From NCBI GenBank assembly GCA_030606565.1, contig JAUWGE010000001.1, positions 126,301 to 190,300 on the forward strand: a DNA stretch of 64,000 nucleotides. Reading direction: 5' to 3'. A program made the position numbers and the translations under genes. The DNA comes from Candidatus Bipolaricaulota bacterium. Lineage in GTDB: Bacteria > Bipolaricaulota > Bipolaricaulia > UBA7950 > UBA9294. The notes below the pieces were generated by a model that saw nothing but the letters and a program-made list of their open reading frames with translations, was not told the DNA's origin and ran no database searches. This document shows positions 27,987 to 39,299 of the stretch, piece by piece; position 1 is the stretch's first letter, and each line of letters begins with the position of its first letter.

Positions 27987-28570
27987 GCAAGCTCTCTTAG
28001 AACCTGTTTGATCCCCTCGATCGCCCGCCGCCGGTGGCTGATCCGGTTCTTATCAACAAGCGTCATCTCGGCAAGAGTACGCGAGAAGCCATCGGGGATA
28101 AACAATGGGTCGTAGCCAAACCCCCCTTCTCCTTCGAGCTTACGAGCAATCCTCCCTGTGAGGATGCCCTCACGCACAAACTCTCGCCCGTCAGGAAAGC
28201 ACAGCACAGCCACCGCTATGAAGCGAGCCCTCCGGTCGCGCACCCCGGCAAGGCGTTCGAGGAGGAGGGTGTTGTTTCGCTCGTAGTTGACTGGGACGCC
28301 GGCGAAACGAGCGGAGTGAACACCGGGCTCTCCCCCTAGAGCATCAACCTCCAACCCTGCGTCCTCAGCAAGAACGGGAAGTCCTGTCTCTGCGCAGATC
28401 GTCCGCGCCTTGAGCCTGGCATTCTCCTCAAAGCTCAATCCGGTCTCCTCCACCGATTTGAAAGGGCGGGCATGAAAGGTGAGAAGCTCTACACCCTCGA
28501 GATCGGCCAGGAGCTCCCGCAACTCGCTTAACTTCCCCTCGTTTTTTGTCCCGAGGAGAAGGAGGATCAT
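27977..28570 (-). CDS. rdgB: XTP/dITP diphosphatase (RdgB/HAM1)
   Basis: [50 protein letters not shown]. Confidence 0.93.
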   Translation of the reverse strand: MILLLLGTKNEGKLSELRELLADLEGVELLTFHARPFKSVEETGLSFEENARLKARTICAETGLPVLAEDAGLEVDALGGEPGVHSARFAGVPVNYERNNTLLLERLAGVRDRRARFIAVAVLCFPDGREFVREGILTGRIARKLEGEGGFGYDPLFIPDGFSRTLAEMTLVDKNRISHRRRAIEGIKQVLRELAHD

Positions 28571-29607
28571 CCTGTCCGGACCGGCCGCAGGCTCAGCGAG
28601 TCAGCGAAATGACAGGTGGCAAAGTGCTCATTACCCAGATCGCGATAGACCGGGGCCTCCGTTTTGCAGGTATCTTTCGCGTAACGACAGCGCGGATGGA
28701 AGTAGCAACCGGAGGGTGGATTTACCGGGCTGGGGACATCCCCCTCGAGGAGAATCCGTTCCACATTGTAATCAGGGTCCGGAACCGGAACTGCGGACAT
28801 CAACGCCTCGGTGTATGGGTGCTTCGGGTTTGTGAAGAGCTCCTCGGTCTTGCACAACTCCACAATCTTCCCCAGGTACATCACCGCTACCCGGTCGCTT
28901 ATGTGCTTAACCACGGAGAGGTCATGGGCAATAAACAAGTACGTAAGACTAAACTCTTCCTGCAGATCTTCAAGCATGTTTAACACCTGCGCCTGAATGG
29001 AGACATCAAGCGCGGAGACCGGTTCGTCAGCTATAATCAGTTGGGGGTCGAGGGCAAGGGCGCGTGCCACTCCGATCCTCTGCCGCTGACCACCTGAAAA
29101 CTCGTGTGGATAACGCTTCATGTGATCCGGTTTCAGCCCAACTGCGCCGAGGAGCTCGCGAACACGGTTCTCCCGTTCTCTCCCCTTGGCCACTCTGTGC
29201 ACAAGCAACGGCTCTCCCACAATCGCCCCCACGGTCATACGAGGGTTCAAAGATGAGTAAGGATCCTGGAAGATGACCTGCATATCTCGACGGAGCGCCT
29301 TGAGCGTCTTGCGAGAAGCGGTGGCAACATCCACCTCTTTATACTCTTCGCCCTGGCCAGCAAGTTTCTTACTACGAAAGCGAACCTCCCCCGCGGTCGG
29401 TTCGATCAAACGAAGGATCGTACGGCCGGTCGTCGTCTTCCCACAGCCGCTCTCACCCACCAAACCGAGGGTCTCCCCCTCCTTGATGTACATGTCGATA
29501 TCATCAACCGCTTTAACATGGGCCACCACACGCCTCAGGACCCCTTTTCGCACGGGAAAGTACTTCTTCAGGTTCTTCACATCGAGTAGGATGTTGTAAG
29601 AAGACAA
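28567..29607 (-). CDS. Oligo/dipeptide ABC transporter ATPase (OppF/DppF)
   Basis: [32 protein letters not shown]; oligopeptide C-terminal domain. Confidence 0.92.
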   Translation of the reverse strand: MSSYNILLDVKNLKKYFPVRKGVLRRVVAHVKAVDDIDMYIKEGETLGLVGESGCGKTTTGRTILRLIEPTAGEVRFRSKKLAGQGEEYKEVDVATASRKTLKALRRDMQVIFQDPYSSLNPRMTVGAIVGEPLLVHRVAKGRERENRVRELLGAVGLKPDHMKRYPHEFSGGQRQRIGVARALALDPQLIIADEPVSALDVSIQAQVLNMLEDLQEEFSLTYLFIAHDLSVVKHISDRVAVMYLGKIVELCKTEELFTNPKHPYTEALMSAVPVPDPDYNVERILLEGDVPSPVNPPSGCYFHPRCRYAKDTCKTEAPVYRDLGNEHFATCHFADSLSLRPVRTG

Positions 29608-29624
29608 GCTCTATCACCTCTTTG

Positions 29625-30608
29625 TCATTCGTACAGCCAACAAGCAGCCAAGTGGCAAGAAGCCACTTCTTTAAGCGGCGGGATCTTTGTCTTGCAGATT
29701 TCCATTGCCTGCGGACACCGCGGCTCAAACCCGCACCCTTCTGGAACCTCAAACGGATCAGGAACAACCCCCTTGATGGGAATGAGGCGTTCCTTCTTCG
29801 TCGTCGCAAGCGATGGGATTGAGTTCATCAGCCCCTGGGTGTACGGGTGCTTGGTGTTATGGAAGATCTCGCTGGCCGTCGCTCTTTCGACGATCTTCCC
29901 CAGATACATGATGACCACGTCGTCGGCCATCTGTGCAATCACCCCAAGGTCATGAGTGATAAACTGGATTGCGGTGTTAAAATTCTCGCGCAGACCGTTC
30001 ATCAGGTCAAGAACCTGCGCCTCGATCGTCACGTCAAGGGCTGTGGTAGGCTCGTCGGCGATCAGAAGCGACGGGTTACAGGAGAGCGCCATGGCGATCA
30101 TCGCGCGCTGGCGCATCCCGCCGGAGAGCTGATGTGGGTACTCATCGACACGCTGCTCTGGAACAGGAATCCCCACTGCGTATAGCATCTCGATCGCCTT
30201 CTTGCGCGCCTCTTTCTTTTTTAAGTGCTGGTGGAGGATGATCGCTTCCATGATTTGGTTCCCAATCGTATACACCGGATTTAAAGAGGTCATCGGCTCC
30301 TGGAATATCATAGCGATCTCGTTTCCGCGAATCGAGCGGTATTCCCTCCCTTTAGGATTAAGCCCGGTCAGGTCTGTGACTTTTCCATCGCGGTGGTATA
30401 GTATCTCCCCGGTCTCTATCCTTCCGGGCGGTGTTTGGATGAGCCCCATAACCGATAGCGCAGCCACGGTCTTTCCGCACCCGCTCTCGCCGACTACCCC
30501 CAGCGTCTTCTCCGGTTCGATGGTGAAGTCAACCCCGTCCACAGCCCGTACCACACCGTCCTCGGTGTAGAAGTACGTCTTGAGATCCCTTACCTCAATT
30601 AACGGCAC
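29625..30608 (-). CDS. Oligo/dipeptide ABC transporter ATPase (OppD/DppD)
   Basis: [34 protein letters not shown]-terminal CxxxxPP region. Confidence 0.92.
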   Translation of the reverse strand: MPLIEVRDLKTYFYTEDGVVRAVDGVDFTIEPEKTLGVVGESGCGKTVAALSVMGLIQTPPGRIETGEILYHRDGKVTDLTGLNPKGREYRSIRGNEIAMIFQEPMTSLNPVYTIGNQIMEAIILHQHLKKKEARKKAIEMLYAVGIPVPEQRVDEYPHQLSGGMRQRAMIAMALSCNPSLLIADEPTTALDVTIEAQVLDLMNGLRENFNTAIQFITHDLGVIAQMADDVVIMYLGKIVERATASEIFHNTKHPYTQGLMNSIPSLATTKKERLIPIKGVVPDPFEVPEGCGFEPRCPQAMEICKTKIPPLKEVASCHLAACWLYE

Positions 30609-30634
30609 CGCTATCTTCCCTCCTTACCGCAGTT

Positions 30635-30859
30635 CTACAGGACTGACAGGATGAATCCCAGAACCATGTACACAGTCGCCAATGCGGCGGTTAGCGTCCT
30701 CTTAGGATCCTTGACCACATCGCGTCCGAACACGGTACTCGAAGCCCCTGAGCCAAAAGCCCCGCCGAGCCCCGAATGCTCGCTCATCTGAAGAAGAATC
30801 AACCCCATCAGGGCAAAACAGTCAAGGAAAAACAAAGCCTCCAGTATCACTCTAAACAT
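30635..30859 (-). CDS. secG: Preprotein translocase subunit SecG
   Basis: LILLQMSEHSGLGGAFGSGASSTVFG. Confidence 0.88.
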   Translation of the reverse strand: MFRVILEALFFLDCFALMGLILLQMSEHSGLGGAFGSGASSTVFGRDVVKDPKRTLTAALATVYMVLGFILSVL

Positions 30860-31015
30860 ACAACATCGATCCTTTCACGACTCTCTGCTTTGATTTACCC
30901 AAGCAATGCATTATAGCATAAGTCCCCCAACCCCACAAAGGTGATCCTTCTTGCAGGGGCTTACAGGTTTCCGTATGCTGTATCAGCACTTGAGAGCGGG
31001 CACGGGAGGCTAGAG

Positions 31016-32626
31016 TTGCGCAAGTTTATTTTCGTCACCGGGGGCGTCCTCTCCGGCCTTGGCAAAGGGGTGATTGCGGCCTCGATCGGGCTGCTGTTCA
31101 AGCTCAGAGGGTATCGCGTCACGCTTCAGAAGATCGATCCTTACCTAAACATCGACGCTGGGACGATGAATCCCTTCGAGCACGGAGAGGTGTTCGTCAC
31201 CTGCGACGGGAAGGAGACCGACCTCGACATCGGCCGTTACGAGCGGTTCCTCGATGAGGAGCTCTCAGCAGTAAACTATATCACCACCGGGCAGGTCTAC
31301 TGGAATGTTATCCGCCAGGAACGCGCCGGTGCCTTCCTCGGGAAGACGGTGCAAGTGATCCCGCACATTACCGACGAGATCAAGCGATTGATCCAACTCC
31401 CCTTGACTCAGAACAAGGCTGGGATTGGGGTGATCGAGGTAGGTGGAACCGTTGGGGATATCGAGGTCCTTCCCTTCCTGGAAGCGCTGCGGCAACTGAA
31501 GGACGAGCTCCCCCGCGAGGACACGTTCTTCGTCCACCTCACCCTCCTCCCTCATCTTGCAAGCACGGATGAAATCAAAACCAAACCAACGCAACACAGC
31601 GTGAAAGAGCTACGGGCAATCGGAATCCAACCGGACATGATCGTGGCCCGTTGCGACCGCTCCCTCGCCGACTCGATCAAGGACAAGATTGCCTTATTCT
31701 GCGACGTTCCTCAACAGAACGTGATCGAGGACCTCGATCTTCCCTCGATCTACGACGTTCCGTTAACGATGAAGGATCAGGGACTCGACCGTCGCATCGC
31801 TGAGGGACTTGGCCTCCCTCAGCAGGAGGCGAAAGTAGATCGGTGGCAAGCTCTGACCAAGCGGTTGCAAGAGCCATCACAGCGCGTGAGGATTGGGATT
31901 GTGGGAAAATACGTCCAACTCAGAGACTCCTATATGAGCATAAATGAGGCATTCCTTCACGCCGGGATCGCCCTGGATGTAGGGGTCGACCTAGAGTGGA
32001 TCTCGGCCGAGGCCATCTTCCATGAAGGCCCAAAGGCCCAATTGAGCGGCCTCGACGGTCTATTGATTCCGGGTGGGTTCGGCGATCGTGGAATCGAAGG
32101 AAAGGTGAAAGCTGTCGGGTACGTGCGAAAGAAGAGGATTCCCTTCTTTGGAATCTGTCTAGGGCTACAGTGTGCAGTGATCGAATACGCCAGGGAACAC
32201 CTCAGCCTCCCCAAAGCAAACAGCTCCGAGTTTGACCCCGCCACGCCTCACCCGGTGATAGATCTTCTCGAGGAACAGACTACAGTCACTGAAAAAGGGG
32301 GGACGATGCGCCTGGGAGCGTACGAAGCGGTCCTGCGAGAGGACTCCAAGAGCTATTCCTGTTACGGCGTCCAACGGATCTATGAGCGCCATCGCCACCG
32401 CTACGAGTTCAACCCACGCTATCGCCAGCAGTTTGAAAATGCCGGGGCACGGATCGCAGCCACCTCTCCCGACGATTGGTTGGTGGAGATCATCGAGATT
32501 GTGGAACATCCCTGGTTTGTTGGAGTTCAATTCCACCCCGAATTTAAGTCCCACTTTCTCTCCCCACACCCCCTCTTCTGCGGATTTATTAAAGCATGTC
32601 TAAAACGAAGATCTTCCTCACCATAG
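31016..32626 (+). CDS. pyrG: CTP synthase
   Basis: RKFIFVTGGVLSGLGKGVIAASIGLL; LPGGFGDRGIEGK-type amidotransferase domain; TTG 31016 with upstream gggaggc. Confidence 0.96.
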   Translation: MRKFIFVTGGVLSGLGKGVIAASIGLLFKLRGYRVTLQKIDPYLNIDAGTMNPFEHGEVFVTCDGKETDLDIGRYERFLDEELSAVNYITTGQVYWNVIRQERAGAFLGKTVQVIPHITDEIKRLIQLPLTQNKAGIGVIEVGGTVGDIEVLPFLEALRQLKDELPREDTFFVHLTLLPHLASTDEIKTKPTQHSVKELRAIGIQPDMIVARCDRSLADSIKDKIALFCDVPQQNVIEDLDLPSIYDVPLTMKDQGLDRRIAEGLGLPQQEAKVDRWQALTKRLQEPSQRVRIGIVGKYVQLRDSYMSINEAFLHAGIALDVGVDLEWISAEAIFHEGPKAQLSGLDGLLIPGGFGDRGIEGKVKAVGYVRKKRIPFFGICLGLQCAVIEYAREHLSLPKANSSEFDPATPHPVIDLLEEQTTVTEKGGTMRLGAYEAVLREDSKSYSCYGVQRIYERHRHRYEFNPRYRQQFENAGARIAATSPDDWLVEIIEIVEHPWFVGVQFHPEFKSHFLSPHPLFCGFIKACLKRRSSSP

Positions 32627-33390
32627 GCCTCCTCCTAATCGGAGCTGGGATTATTCTCCTCTTTCTTTCCTCTTCCCGGCAGGAGGAAACATCGCCACCG
32701 ACACAGGCGCAAGGGGTGAGCCTATACGGCTACGACGAAGAAGGTGCACTAAGTTGGGGCATAGAAGCGCAGGAAGGGAAGATGAAGGACGATAAGGGGA
32801 GCCTCTCCGAGGTAGAGGTCATCTTCTACGCCGATGGAAAGGAACGGTTGCAGGCAAGGGCCGATACTCTCACCTTCGAGAAAAGAGAGGTAACCCTCAG
32901 TGGGAATGTAGAGGTCATTCGTCACGACGGCTACCACCTCCAGACCGAGGCGATCACTTGGGTCGAGGCAGTGGGAGAACTTACCGCAACTCGGGTAAGA
33001 ATTACCTTGACAGCGGCGAGGTTGGAAGCGGGACAATTTCGCTATGATCTTAAAAGCGAGCACTCTTTTCTCGAAGAAGGAGTTACTGCTACACTCGACC
33101 GCTCCCCCCCGCTCCATATCGTGGGGGACAAAGCGGAGGAGAAAGATGGGAGGCTGATCCTCACTGGCGGGGTATCGGTGCAGCGGGGTGAGGAAACCTA
33201 CCACTGCGCTAGAATTACGTACGATCCGGGGACCGAAGAGACTCAACTTTCTGAAGAGGTGAATGGAACATTTCCCGCAGGGACGATCCGCGCGGAATTG
33301 GTCACCTTAAGCTCCGATGGACTCAGTACTGGCGGCGGGGTGCACCTCCTTCTCAACCACCGTTTCTTTGAAGGTACGGACGGTGCTTGA
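32596..33390 (+). CDS. LptC/OstA-like LPS-transport periplasmic protein
   Basis: N-terminal TM; LSEVEVIFYADGKERLQARADTLTFEKREVTLSGNVEV beta-jellyroll repeats; adjacent to lptB. Confidence 0.75.
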   Translation: MSKTKIFLTIGLLLIGAGIILLFLSSSRQEETSPPTQAQGVSLYGYDEEGALSWGIEAQEGKMKDDKGSLSEVEVIFYADGKERLQARADTLTFEKREVTLSGNVEVIRHDGYHLQTEAITWVEAVGELTATRVRITLTAARLEAGQFRYDLKSEHSFLEEGVTATLDRSPPLHIVGDKAEEKDGRLILTGGVSVQRGEETYHCARITYDPGTEETQLSEEVNGTFPAGTIRAELVTLSSDGLSTGGGVHLLLNHRFFEGTDGA

Positions 33391-34096
33391 AGGGAAAGGA
33401 CTGACTAAGAGCTACAAAGGACGACGCGTCGTTGATCGACTCTCCATGCGAGTCGAAAGAGGGGAGATAATCGGTCTTCTCGGTCCAAACGGCGCTGGAA
33501 AGACGACGACTTTTTACATGCTGATTGGGTTCATCGCCGCCGAGGAAGGGGAGGTTCTCCTCGACGGAAAGGACATCTCCATGTTGCCCTTCTACCGCCG
33601 GACGAGACTGGGAATCAGCTACCTCCCACAGGAGCCTTCGGTCTTCACTCGCGCAAGCGCGGAGGAGAATCTCGACCTCGTATTGGAATGGTCCACCGCG
33701 CCAGGAAAGAGGTTAAAAATCCGTGAGGAACTGTTGCACGAGTTCGGCCTCGAGGGTCTGCGCACGCGGTGGGCCAGGACCCTCTCCTCGGGGGAACGAC
33801 GCCGACTGGAGATCGCCCGCGCGCTCGCTACCTCTCCTTCCTATATCCTTCTCGATGAACCGTTCTCGGGGATCGACCCAATCTCCGTAACCGATTTACA
33901 AGAACAGATCATCACCCTTAAGAGCCAGGGAATTGGACTGGTCATCACCGACCATAACGTGCGCGACACCCTCTCCATCACTGACTATGCTTACCTGATC
34001 AACGAGGGGCGGGTGATCACTGAGGGAACTCCAGAGAAGATCCTTAACGATCCGCTGGCTCGTCGATTCTACTTGGGAGAGCGCTTTCAGGCGTAA
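33383..34096 (+). CDS. lptB: LPS export ABC transporter ATPase LptB
   Basis: LLGPNGAGKTTTFYMLIGF; GISYLPQEPSVFTRASAEENL; LLDEPFSGIDPISV. Confidence 0.9.
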   Translation: MLEGKGLTKSYKGRRVVDRLSMRVERGEIIGLLGPNGAGKTTTFYMLIGFIAAEEGEVLLDGKDISMLPFYRRTRLGISYLPQEPSVFTRASAEENLDLVLEWSTAPGKRLKIREELLHEFGLEGLRTRWARTLSSGERRRLEIARALATSPSYILLDEPFSGIDPISVTDLQEQIITLKSQGIGLVITDHNVRDTLSITDYAYLINEGRVITEGTPEKILNDPLARRFYLGERFQA

Positions 34097-34859
34097 GCCG
34101 TTGGTAGAGGCGTCGCCAGAAGATGAATCCGCCAAAGCCGATGACGAGCACCGCGCTGATCACATGTGCAGCACGGACCGGTCCAAGCCACAGACTATCT
34201 GCGCGGGTGAAGCTAACAAGCGAACGGGCAAGCGAATAGAGGATAAAATACATCGCGGTGGAAAAGCCGTCATGATATTCCTTCTTCCTGATCCACCACA
34301 GGTAGAAAAAGATAATTAGGTTGAGGATCATCTCGTAGATCATCGAGGGATGGGTAGCAAGACCAGGGTAGGCCATCCCAGCAGGCGATTCGGGCGGGAA
34401 GTGAATTCCCCACGGGAGGTTTGTGGGGAGGCCGTAAGCGTCGCCGTTCATCAGGTTGCCAATCCGACCGATCGCCTGGCCGAGGATGAGGCTGGGGGAA
34501 AGGGCGTCGGTGAGCACCCAGAACGTCACCCTCTTCACGCGAGAGAAGATGTAGACGACAATCGTTCCAGCGATCACTCCTCCGTGAATGGCGAGCCCTC
34601 CCTCCCACACCTTGACAATATCTGCGAGATGGTGGCTGTAGTAACTCCATTGAAAGGCGACGTAGTAGATCCGCGCGCCGATGATCGCCACCGGGATCGT
34701 CCACAAAAGGAGGTCAAAGAGATCTTCAGTAGACAGGGCAAGGTTCTTGCGCCGCACCTCACTTAAAAGAAGAACAAAGCCGAGCGTAATGGCGATCACG
34801 TACATCAGGCCGTAGTAGCGTATGACGATCGGCCCGATTTTAACCAGGATCGGATGCAT
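34044..34859 (-). CDS. lgt: Prolipoprotein diacylglyceryl transferase
   Basis: GLAIHGGVIAG; GRIGNLMNGDAYG; HPSMIYEMILN. Confidence 0.95.
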   Translation of the reverse strand: MHPILVKIGPIVIRYYGLMYVIAITLGFVLLLSEVRRKNLALSTEDLFDLLLWTIPVAIIGARIYYVAFQWSYYSHHLADIVKVWEGGLAIHGGVIAGTIVVYIFSRVKRVTFWVLTDALSPSLILGQAIGRIGNLMNGDAYGLPTNLPWGIHFPPESPAGMAYPGLATHPSMIYEMILNLIIFFYLWWIRKKEYHDGFSTAMYFILYSLARSLVSFTRADSLWLGPVRAAHVISAVLVIGFGGFIFWRRLYQRLTPESALPSRIDEPADR

Positions 34860-34894
34860 GACTTACCCCCATATATCGATATGATGAAGAGTAT

Positions 34895-36373
34895 ATGAGC
34901 GCCTACCGCGGAAGAAAAGCCTTACTCGCGCTGTTTGCTGGAGCGGCGATCGCCCTGTCCATGCCGGGCTTCAGGCTTGGTCCCCTCGCCTTTGTCGCTC
35001 TTGTCCCACTCTTTCTCGCCCTCGAGGAGGGAAAAGGGTTCTTGATGGGGTTTCTCACCGGTGTTACCTTCTTTGCCATCGACCTGCGTTGGCTACTCAC
35101 CCTTTATCGATTCAACCCTCTCGTCGTCCCAGGCTACCTCCTTCTCGTTATTTACTTAGCTTCTTATTTGGGGCTGTTCGGACTCATCATGGGCTGGCTT
35201 GGTAAAAAATGGGGATATGATGGAACGCTACTCATCCTGGCACCTCTTTCCTTCACCCTCCTGGAGATCCTGCGAACGCACGGTCCACTCGGGAACGGTT
35301 TCTCAGCCCTCTATCAGAGCTTGTACCGTTTTCCCGAGCTGATTCAGGTGGTGGCTCTCGCCGGGCCGTGGGCCCTCAGCGCCGCGATCGTCTTTGTCAA
35401 TACCTCCGTTTACCTTGCACTCCGTAAGCGACCGGCCTATCTCCTAACCGGCCTAGGAATGATAGGGTTCCTCGCTGGGCTCTTTTTACTGCCGATTCCA
35501 CAGGACGGGGAGCCGCTCAAAACAGCAGTCATCTCCTCGAACGTCTCCCAAGAGGTGAAGCTCAACGGGCGAAACCTACTTCCTCTTTTAGAGAAGTACA
35601 TCGCGCTGGGGAAGGAAGCAGCTACCCAAAACCCTGATCTCATCGTCTTTCCGGAGTCGATCCTCCCAGGCTATATTCTTCGCGACGAGAGGCTCCTTCC
35701 TGAATTCACCCGCCTTGCACAGGAGGCAGGTTCACACGTCCTCTTCGGAACAGGCGACATCCGCAGTGGAAAGATCTACAATAGCGTCGCTCTTATCTCT
35801 CCCACAGGTGAGATCTTAGACATCTACAGCATGGTCTACCCAGTCCCGTTCGGTGAATATATCCCGGGAAGGAGGTTGTTAGCGAAAATCGGCCTTGGCA
35901 GCTTTGCCGCCTCTTTCCTCCCCCAGGACCTCGCACGCGGGGAGGGGCTCACTCCAATTGGAGGGATCGGCACGCCAATTTGCTTTGAGTCAACCTTACC
36001 TGCTATCATACGAGGATTCACCGCTAATGGTGCCACCCTGCTCGTTACGGTGACCAATGACGCCTGGTTCCTGAAGAGCTCGGAACTGCGTGCACACTTC
36101 GCTTGCGCGGTCTTCCGCGCTGTCGAGACAAGGCGCTACCTGATCCAGGCAGCAAATGGAGGAATCTCCGGCATCATCGACCTGCGGGGAAGGATTCTAA
36201 GAGAGATCACAGGTGAAGGAATTATCTCGGCCGAGGTAGTGCAGAGGAAAGATCGGTCCCTATACACCCGCTGGGGCGAATCGCCACTCTACGCGGCATT
36301 CGCCGTGGGGGGACTCGCCGCCGTGCTAATGTGGAAGAGAAAGGGTCGCCAGGGGCGGAACCAGAACCGCTAG
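34895..36373 (+). CDS. lnt: Apolipoprotein N-acyltransferase
   Basis: N-terminal TM bundle plus nitrilase domain: LIVFPESILPGY; YSMVYPVPFGEYIPGR; TPICFES. Confidence 0.93.
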   Translation: MSAYRGRKALLALFAGAAIALSMPGFRLGPLAFVALVPLFLALEEGKGFLMGFLTGVTFFAIDLRWLLTLYRFNPLVVPGYLLLVIYLASYLGLFGLIMGWLGKKWGYDGTLLILAPLSFTLLEILRTHGPLGNGFSALYQSLYRFPELIQVVALAGPWALSAAIVFVNTSVYLALRKRPAYLLTGLGMIGFLAGLFLLPIPQDGEPLKTAVISSNVSQEVKLNGRNLLPLLEKYIALGKEAATQNPDLIVFPESILPGYILRDERLLPEFTRLAQEAGSHVLFGTGDIRSGKIYNSVALISPTGEILDIYSMVYPVPFGEYIPGRRLLAKIGLGSFAASFLPQDLARGEGLTPIGGIGTPICFESTLPAIIRGFTANGATLLVTVTNDAWFLKSSELRAHFACAVFRAVETRRYLIQAANGGISGIIDLRGRILREITGEGIISAEVVQRKDRSLYTRWGESPLYAAFAVGGLAAVLMWKRKGRQGRNQNR

Positions 36374-36394
36374 GGCGGGGAGTAGACCCCGCCC
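36373..36394. terminator. Bidirectional hairpin between convergent genes
   Basis: gggcgggg-agtaga-ccccgccc. Confidence 0.6.
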
Positions 36395-36410
36395 CAGTAC
36401 GATCCTTATT

Positions 36411-37676
36411 CTATGGTTCTATGGTTACCGTCGCCTCGCCGCTCGCAGTGACCTCGTGCCCATCATCGTCTTCGGCCTTAGCGGTCACCGTGTTCGTAAT
36501 GCTCTCCTCGACGGTCCCGGTCACCACAGCTTTGAAGTCGCAATTGTAGAAGCTACCAACAGGGATCAGCGGCAGCGGCGGCGTGCAGCTCGTAGTCTGC
36601 ACCTCGGTCAGGTCGCCGTAGAGGTCATCGATCAGCGAGGTGAGAGTGACGCTCCTAGCGCCGGTGTTGTCCACGCGAACGGTGAAGACGACAGTGCTAC
36701 CCGACTGTACCGAGGCGGGGTCAGCGGTCTTGCTTACCGCGATCGATGTTCCCCAGCAGGGTATCCCATAGGTAGCCAACAGGAATGGGACGTAGTATGG
36801 GCTAGGATAGGCCGGTACGATGGACTTCCCTGTCACTACCGCGGTGACCTCGTCTGGGATACAGTCGGTCGGTCCTACACCGTCACCCAGCACCGCGTTC
36901 ATGTCGGTTATTCCATCATCTCCACCCAGATAAGTCAGGGGAATCGTCAGGGTTAGCACGGTTCCCGCCAGTGTGTAAGCCGCATCGCCTACATCCGTAA
37001 AGCCCGGGGTTTTGTAGATGTCGTAGTTACCCGCCGCATTAACGAAGAAGAGGGAAACGAAATAATCACTCCCGATCGCTTGTGCAGCAAAGGGACCACA
37101 CGGGCAGAAATAGAAGTTTGCAGAAGGGATGCCGGTCGCCACAATTTCATCGGTATCAAAACAGACAAAGCCCGCGAGGTCTCCCGGGCCAACCGCCATA
37201 CCCGGCGCGGGGATCGTCGGTGATGCAGTCAGGTTGATGGTGACGGTCAGCGTAGTGGAAGTGCGCGAGGTGCTTATCCCGGTGATGTCGTATGTTCCCA
37301 GGCCAAAGACATCCCCAGCGGCGTCAACAAGAGCCGCGTTGATCGGGGGCTTGATGGTGACGGTGGCGGAGCCGGTGATACTGGGATAGCCCACCCGAGT
37401 TGCTGTTATCGTGGCATTAGTGACGACGGAGACAGCCGGCGGAGCCATGTATACACCGGCTGAGGTGATTGTACCCGTACCCGGACCGCTGGAGACACTC
37501 CAGATCACAGCGACCGGGTTACCGAGGTGATCGACCGCGGTGAAGGTGACGGTCCCTCCCCCCTCCACAATCGCTGAGGTTGGAGTGACAACAAGCGATG
37601 TTAAGCGCATGCACCCTGCCAACGCCAATCCAATAACTCCTAAGATCAAGCCGACTAAGAGAATTCTCTTTGACAT
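36411..37676 (-). CDS. Lipoprotein with Ig-like and C-terminal DUF11/CARDB-like domains
   Basis: Lipobox LAGC; TSAIVEGGGTVTFTAVD Ig-like; AVSKTADPASVQSGSTVVFTVRVDNTG. Confidence 0.7.
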   Translation of the reverse strand: MSKRILLVGLILGVIGLALAGCMRLTSLVVTPTSAIVEGGGTVTFTAVDHLGNPVAVIWSVSSGPGTGTITSAGVYMAPPAVSVVTNATITATRVGYPSITGSATVTIKPPINAALVDAAGDVFGLGTYDITGISTSRTSTTLTVTINLTASPTIPAPGMAVGPGDLAGFVCFDTDEIVATGIPSANFYFCPCGPFAAQAIGSDYFVSLFFVNAAGNYDIYKTPGFTDVGDAAYTLAGTVLTLTIPLTYLGGDDGITDMNAVLGDGVGPTDCIPDEVTAVVTGKSIVPAYPSPYYVPFLLATYGIPCWGTSIAVSKTADPASVQSGSTVVFTVRVDNTGARSVTLTSLIDDLYGDLTEVQTTSCTPPLPLIPVGSFYNCDFKAVVTGTVEESITNTVTAKAEDDDGHEVTASGEATVTIEP

Positions 37677-37722
37677 CTAAACCTCCTTATGGGACCCGCT
37701 AGGGGCGGAGAGATCCTCGCCC

Positions 37723-39093
37723 CTATGGCCCATTTTTACTATCTCTTATTGCAGGGTTCACGTTATCGCCGGTTAAAGTGAGTGGAGTAACCGTGCCATC
37801 TGTAAAGGAGACTTTATAGATGTTACAGGGAACGCCCACTTTTCTAACAAAGGCGAGTCCGGAACCATCCTCCAACCAGTAGGGACAGAACTCATCTTTA
37901 GTTGTATCGGTGATCTGTCCTGACGTAACAGTGCCTGTAATGAGACTGTTAACATACGCCTCCAGGGTGCGCTCATTGCTCGCAGTTCCAGTAGTCGAGA
38001 TGTTTATGACGTAGATGTCGCTCTTTCCGGCCCCAGCTTTATTGCTGGAAAAGGCGATCTTTGTCCCATCAGGCGACCAGGCTGGCTTGGAGATCCCATC
38101 GGGGAGGTCAAGCGCTGGGGTAACAGCTGGGAACCCCGTCGGGGAGGCATCCCCATAACGGTGAGTATGAGCAGTGCTACTGGCGGGCCAGAGCTGCGTG
38201 GCAGTGGTAGTGGGGCTATTCCACAACCAGAGTGCGCTTCCAGTGCTTGTGTTGTTCTTCTCGGAGACAAAGGCGATTTTGTCGCTAGTCGGTGAGTAGG
38301 CCGGGGCCCAGGAGGGCGATTGTGGCAGCTGCGTTGGGGTCCCTCCCACAGCGTCTATGGTATAGATCTGCCACGTTGTGTCAGATGGCGTCTGCGCGGC
38401 GTTCGACGCGTAGGCGATCTTGCTCCCATCATACGACCAGCTCGGCTGGATCTCATTGCTCGGGGTCTGAGTCGTCAGTTGGCTTATATGAACACCCGTT
38501 ACGGTCATGGTATGGATATCCCAGTTGGTGCCATCCTCCTCTGCATAGGCGATCTTGTCCCGCGTTCCACGGATCACGTCCGGGAACAGCTCGTCGTTCA
38601 TGGGGCTGTCGTAGATCAGTCCGTCACCGCTCCCATCAGCCATCGTTCGATAAATACCGTAGTTGTTTCCACTGCGCTTACTGGCAAAGAAGACCATCTC
38701 TTGCCCAACGACGACTGTTGCACTATCCATCCCCGTTCTGCCATCGTTGTCCGTGACAGTCAGGATAACCGTGTAGATCCCCCCGACTGCGTAAGGGTGA
38801 GTGAACGAACTGGTAGGTATTGTTGTCCCGTTATTCTTGGTCGATCCATCCCCGTAGTCAACCTCGTAGCTCACGATCGTTCCATCTGGGTCGTTCGATC
38901 CACTGATGTCAAAGGTGACCGTCACCGGCACCTGCTGGGTATCTGCCGGAAGTGTCACGACGAGCAGGGCGATCGGAGCCTGTCCAAAGAACCCCCGACA
39001 AGCAGCGAGTCCCACCATCAAGCCGAGCAGAAGCAGAACGGCAATGAAGTGTTTGAGCCTATTTTTCCTAGCAGCGCTTCTCGTTGCAGGCAT
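37723..39093 (-). CDS. Lipoprotein with PKD domain and TolB-like beta-propeller
   Basis: Lipobox LAAC; SNDPDGTIVSYEVDYGDG PKD; PSWSYDGSKIAYAS, PAWSPDGTKIAFSS TolB repeats. Confidence 0.85.
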   Translation of the reverse strand: MPATRSAARKNRLKHFIAVLLLLGLMVGLAACRGFFGQAPIALLVVTLPADTQQVPVTVTFDISGSNDPDGTIVSYEVDYGDGSTKNNGTTIPTSSFTHPYAVGGIYTVILTVTDNDGRTGMDSATVVVGQEMVFFASKRSGNNYGIYRTMADGSGDGLIYDSPMNDELFPDVIRGTRDKIAYAEEDGTNWDIHTMTVTGVHISQLTTQTPSNEIQPSWSYDGSKIAYASNAAQTPSDTTWQIYTIDAVGGTPTQLPQSPSWAPAYSPTSDKIAFVSEKNNTSTGSALWLWNSPTTTATQLWPASSTAHTHRYGDASPTGFPAVTPALDLPDGISKPAWSPDGTKIAFSSNKAGAGKSDIYVINISTTGTASNERTLEAYVNSLITGTVTSGQITDTTKDEFCPYWLEDGSGLAFVRKVGVPCNIYKVSFTDGTVTPLTLTGDNVNPAIRDSKNGP

Positions 39094-39299
39094 CTGTTTG
39101 ACCTCCTCATGAGATCACTTCACAATGAGAATAAAATAAACACCAATCGCTCCAGTCTATCTCTCTTCGTTACTCTAATTACAGGGACGGTGGCCAGAGG
39201 GATAGGGAGAGTTCGTCACAGCCCGAGGTGACCGATGTCGGAGGCGAAACTTTCCCTGTGTGAAAGGTGTATATTGTAGGCGAGGAGGACTAAAGAGGC

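Noticed and set aside
38320-39231. 303-aa plus-strand ORF
   Set aside because: Antisense shadow of the PKD/TolB gene; no recognisable domain
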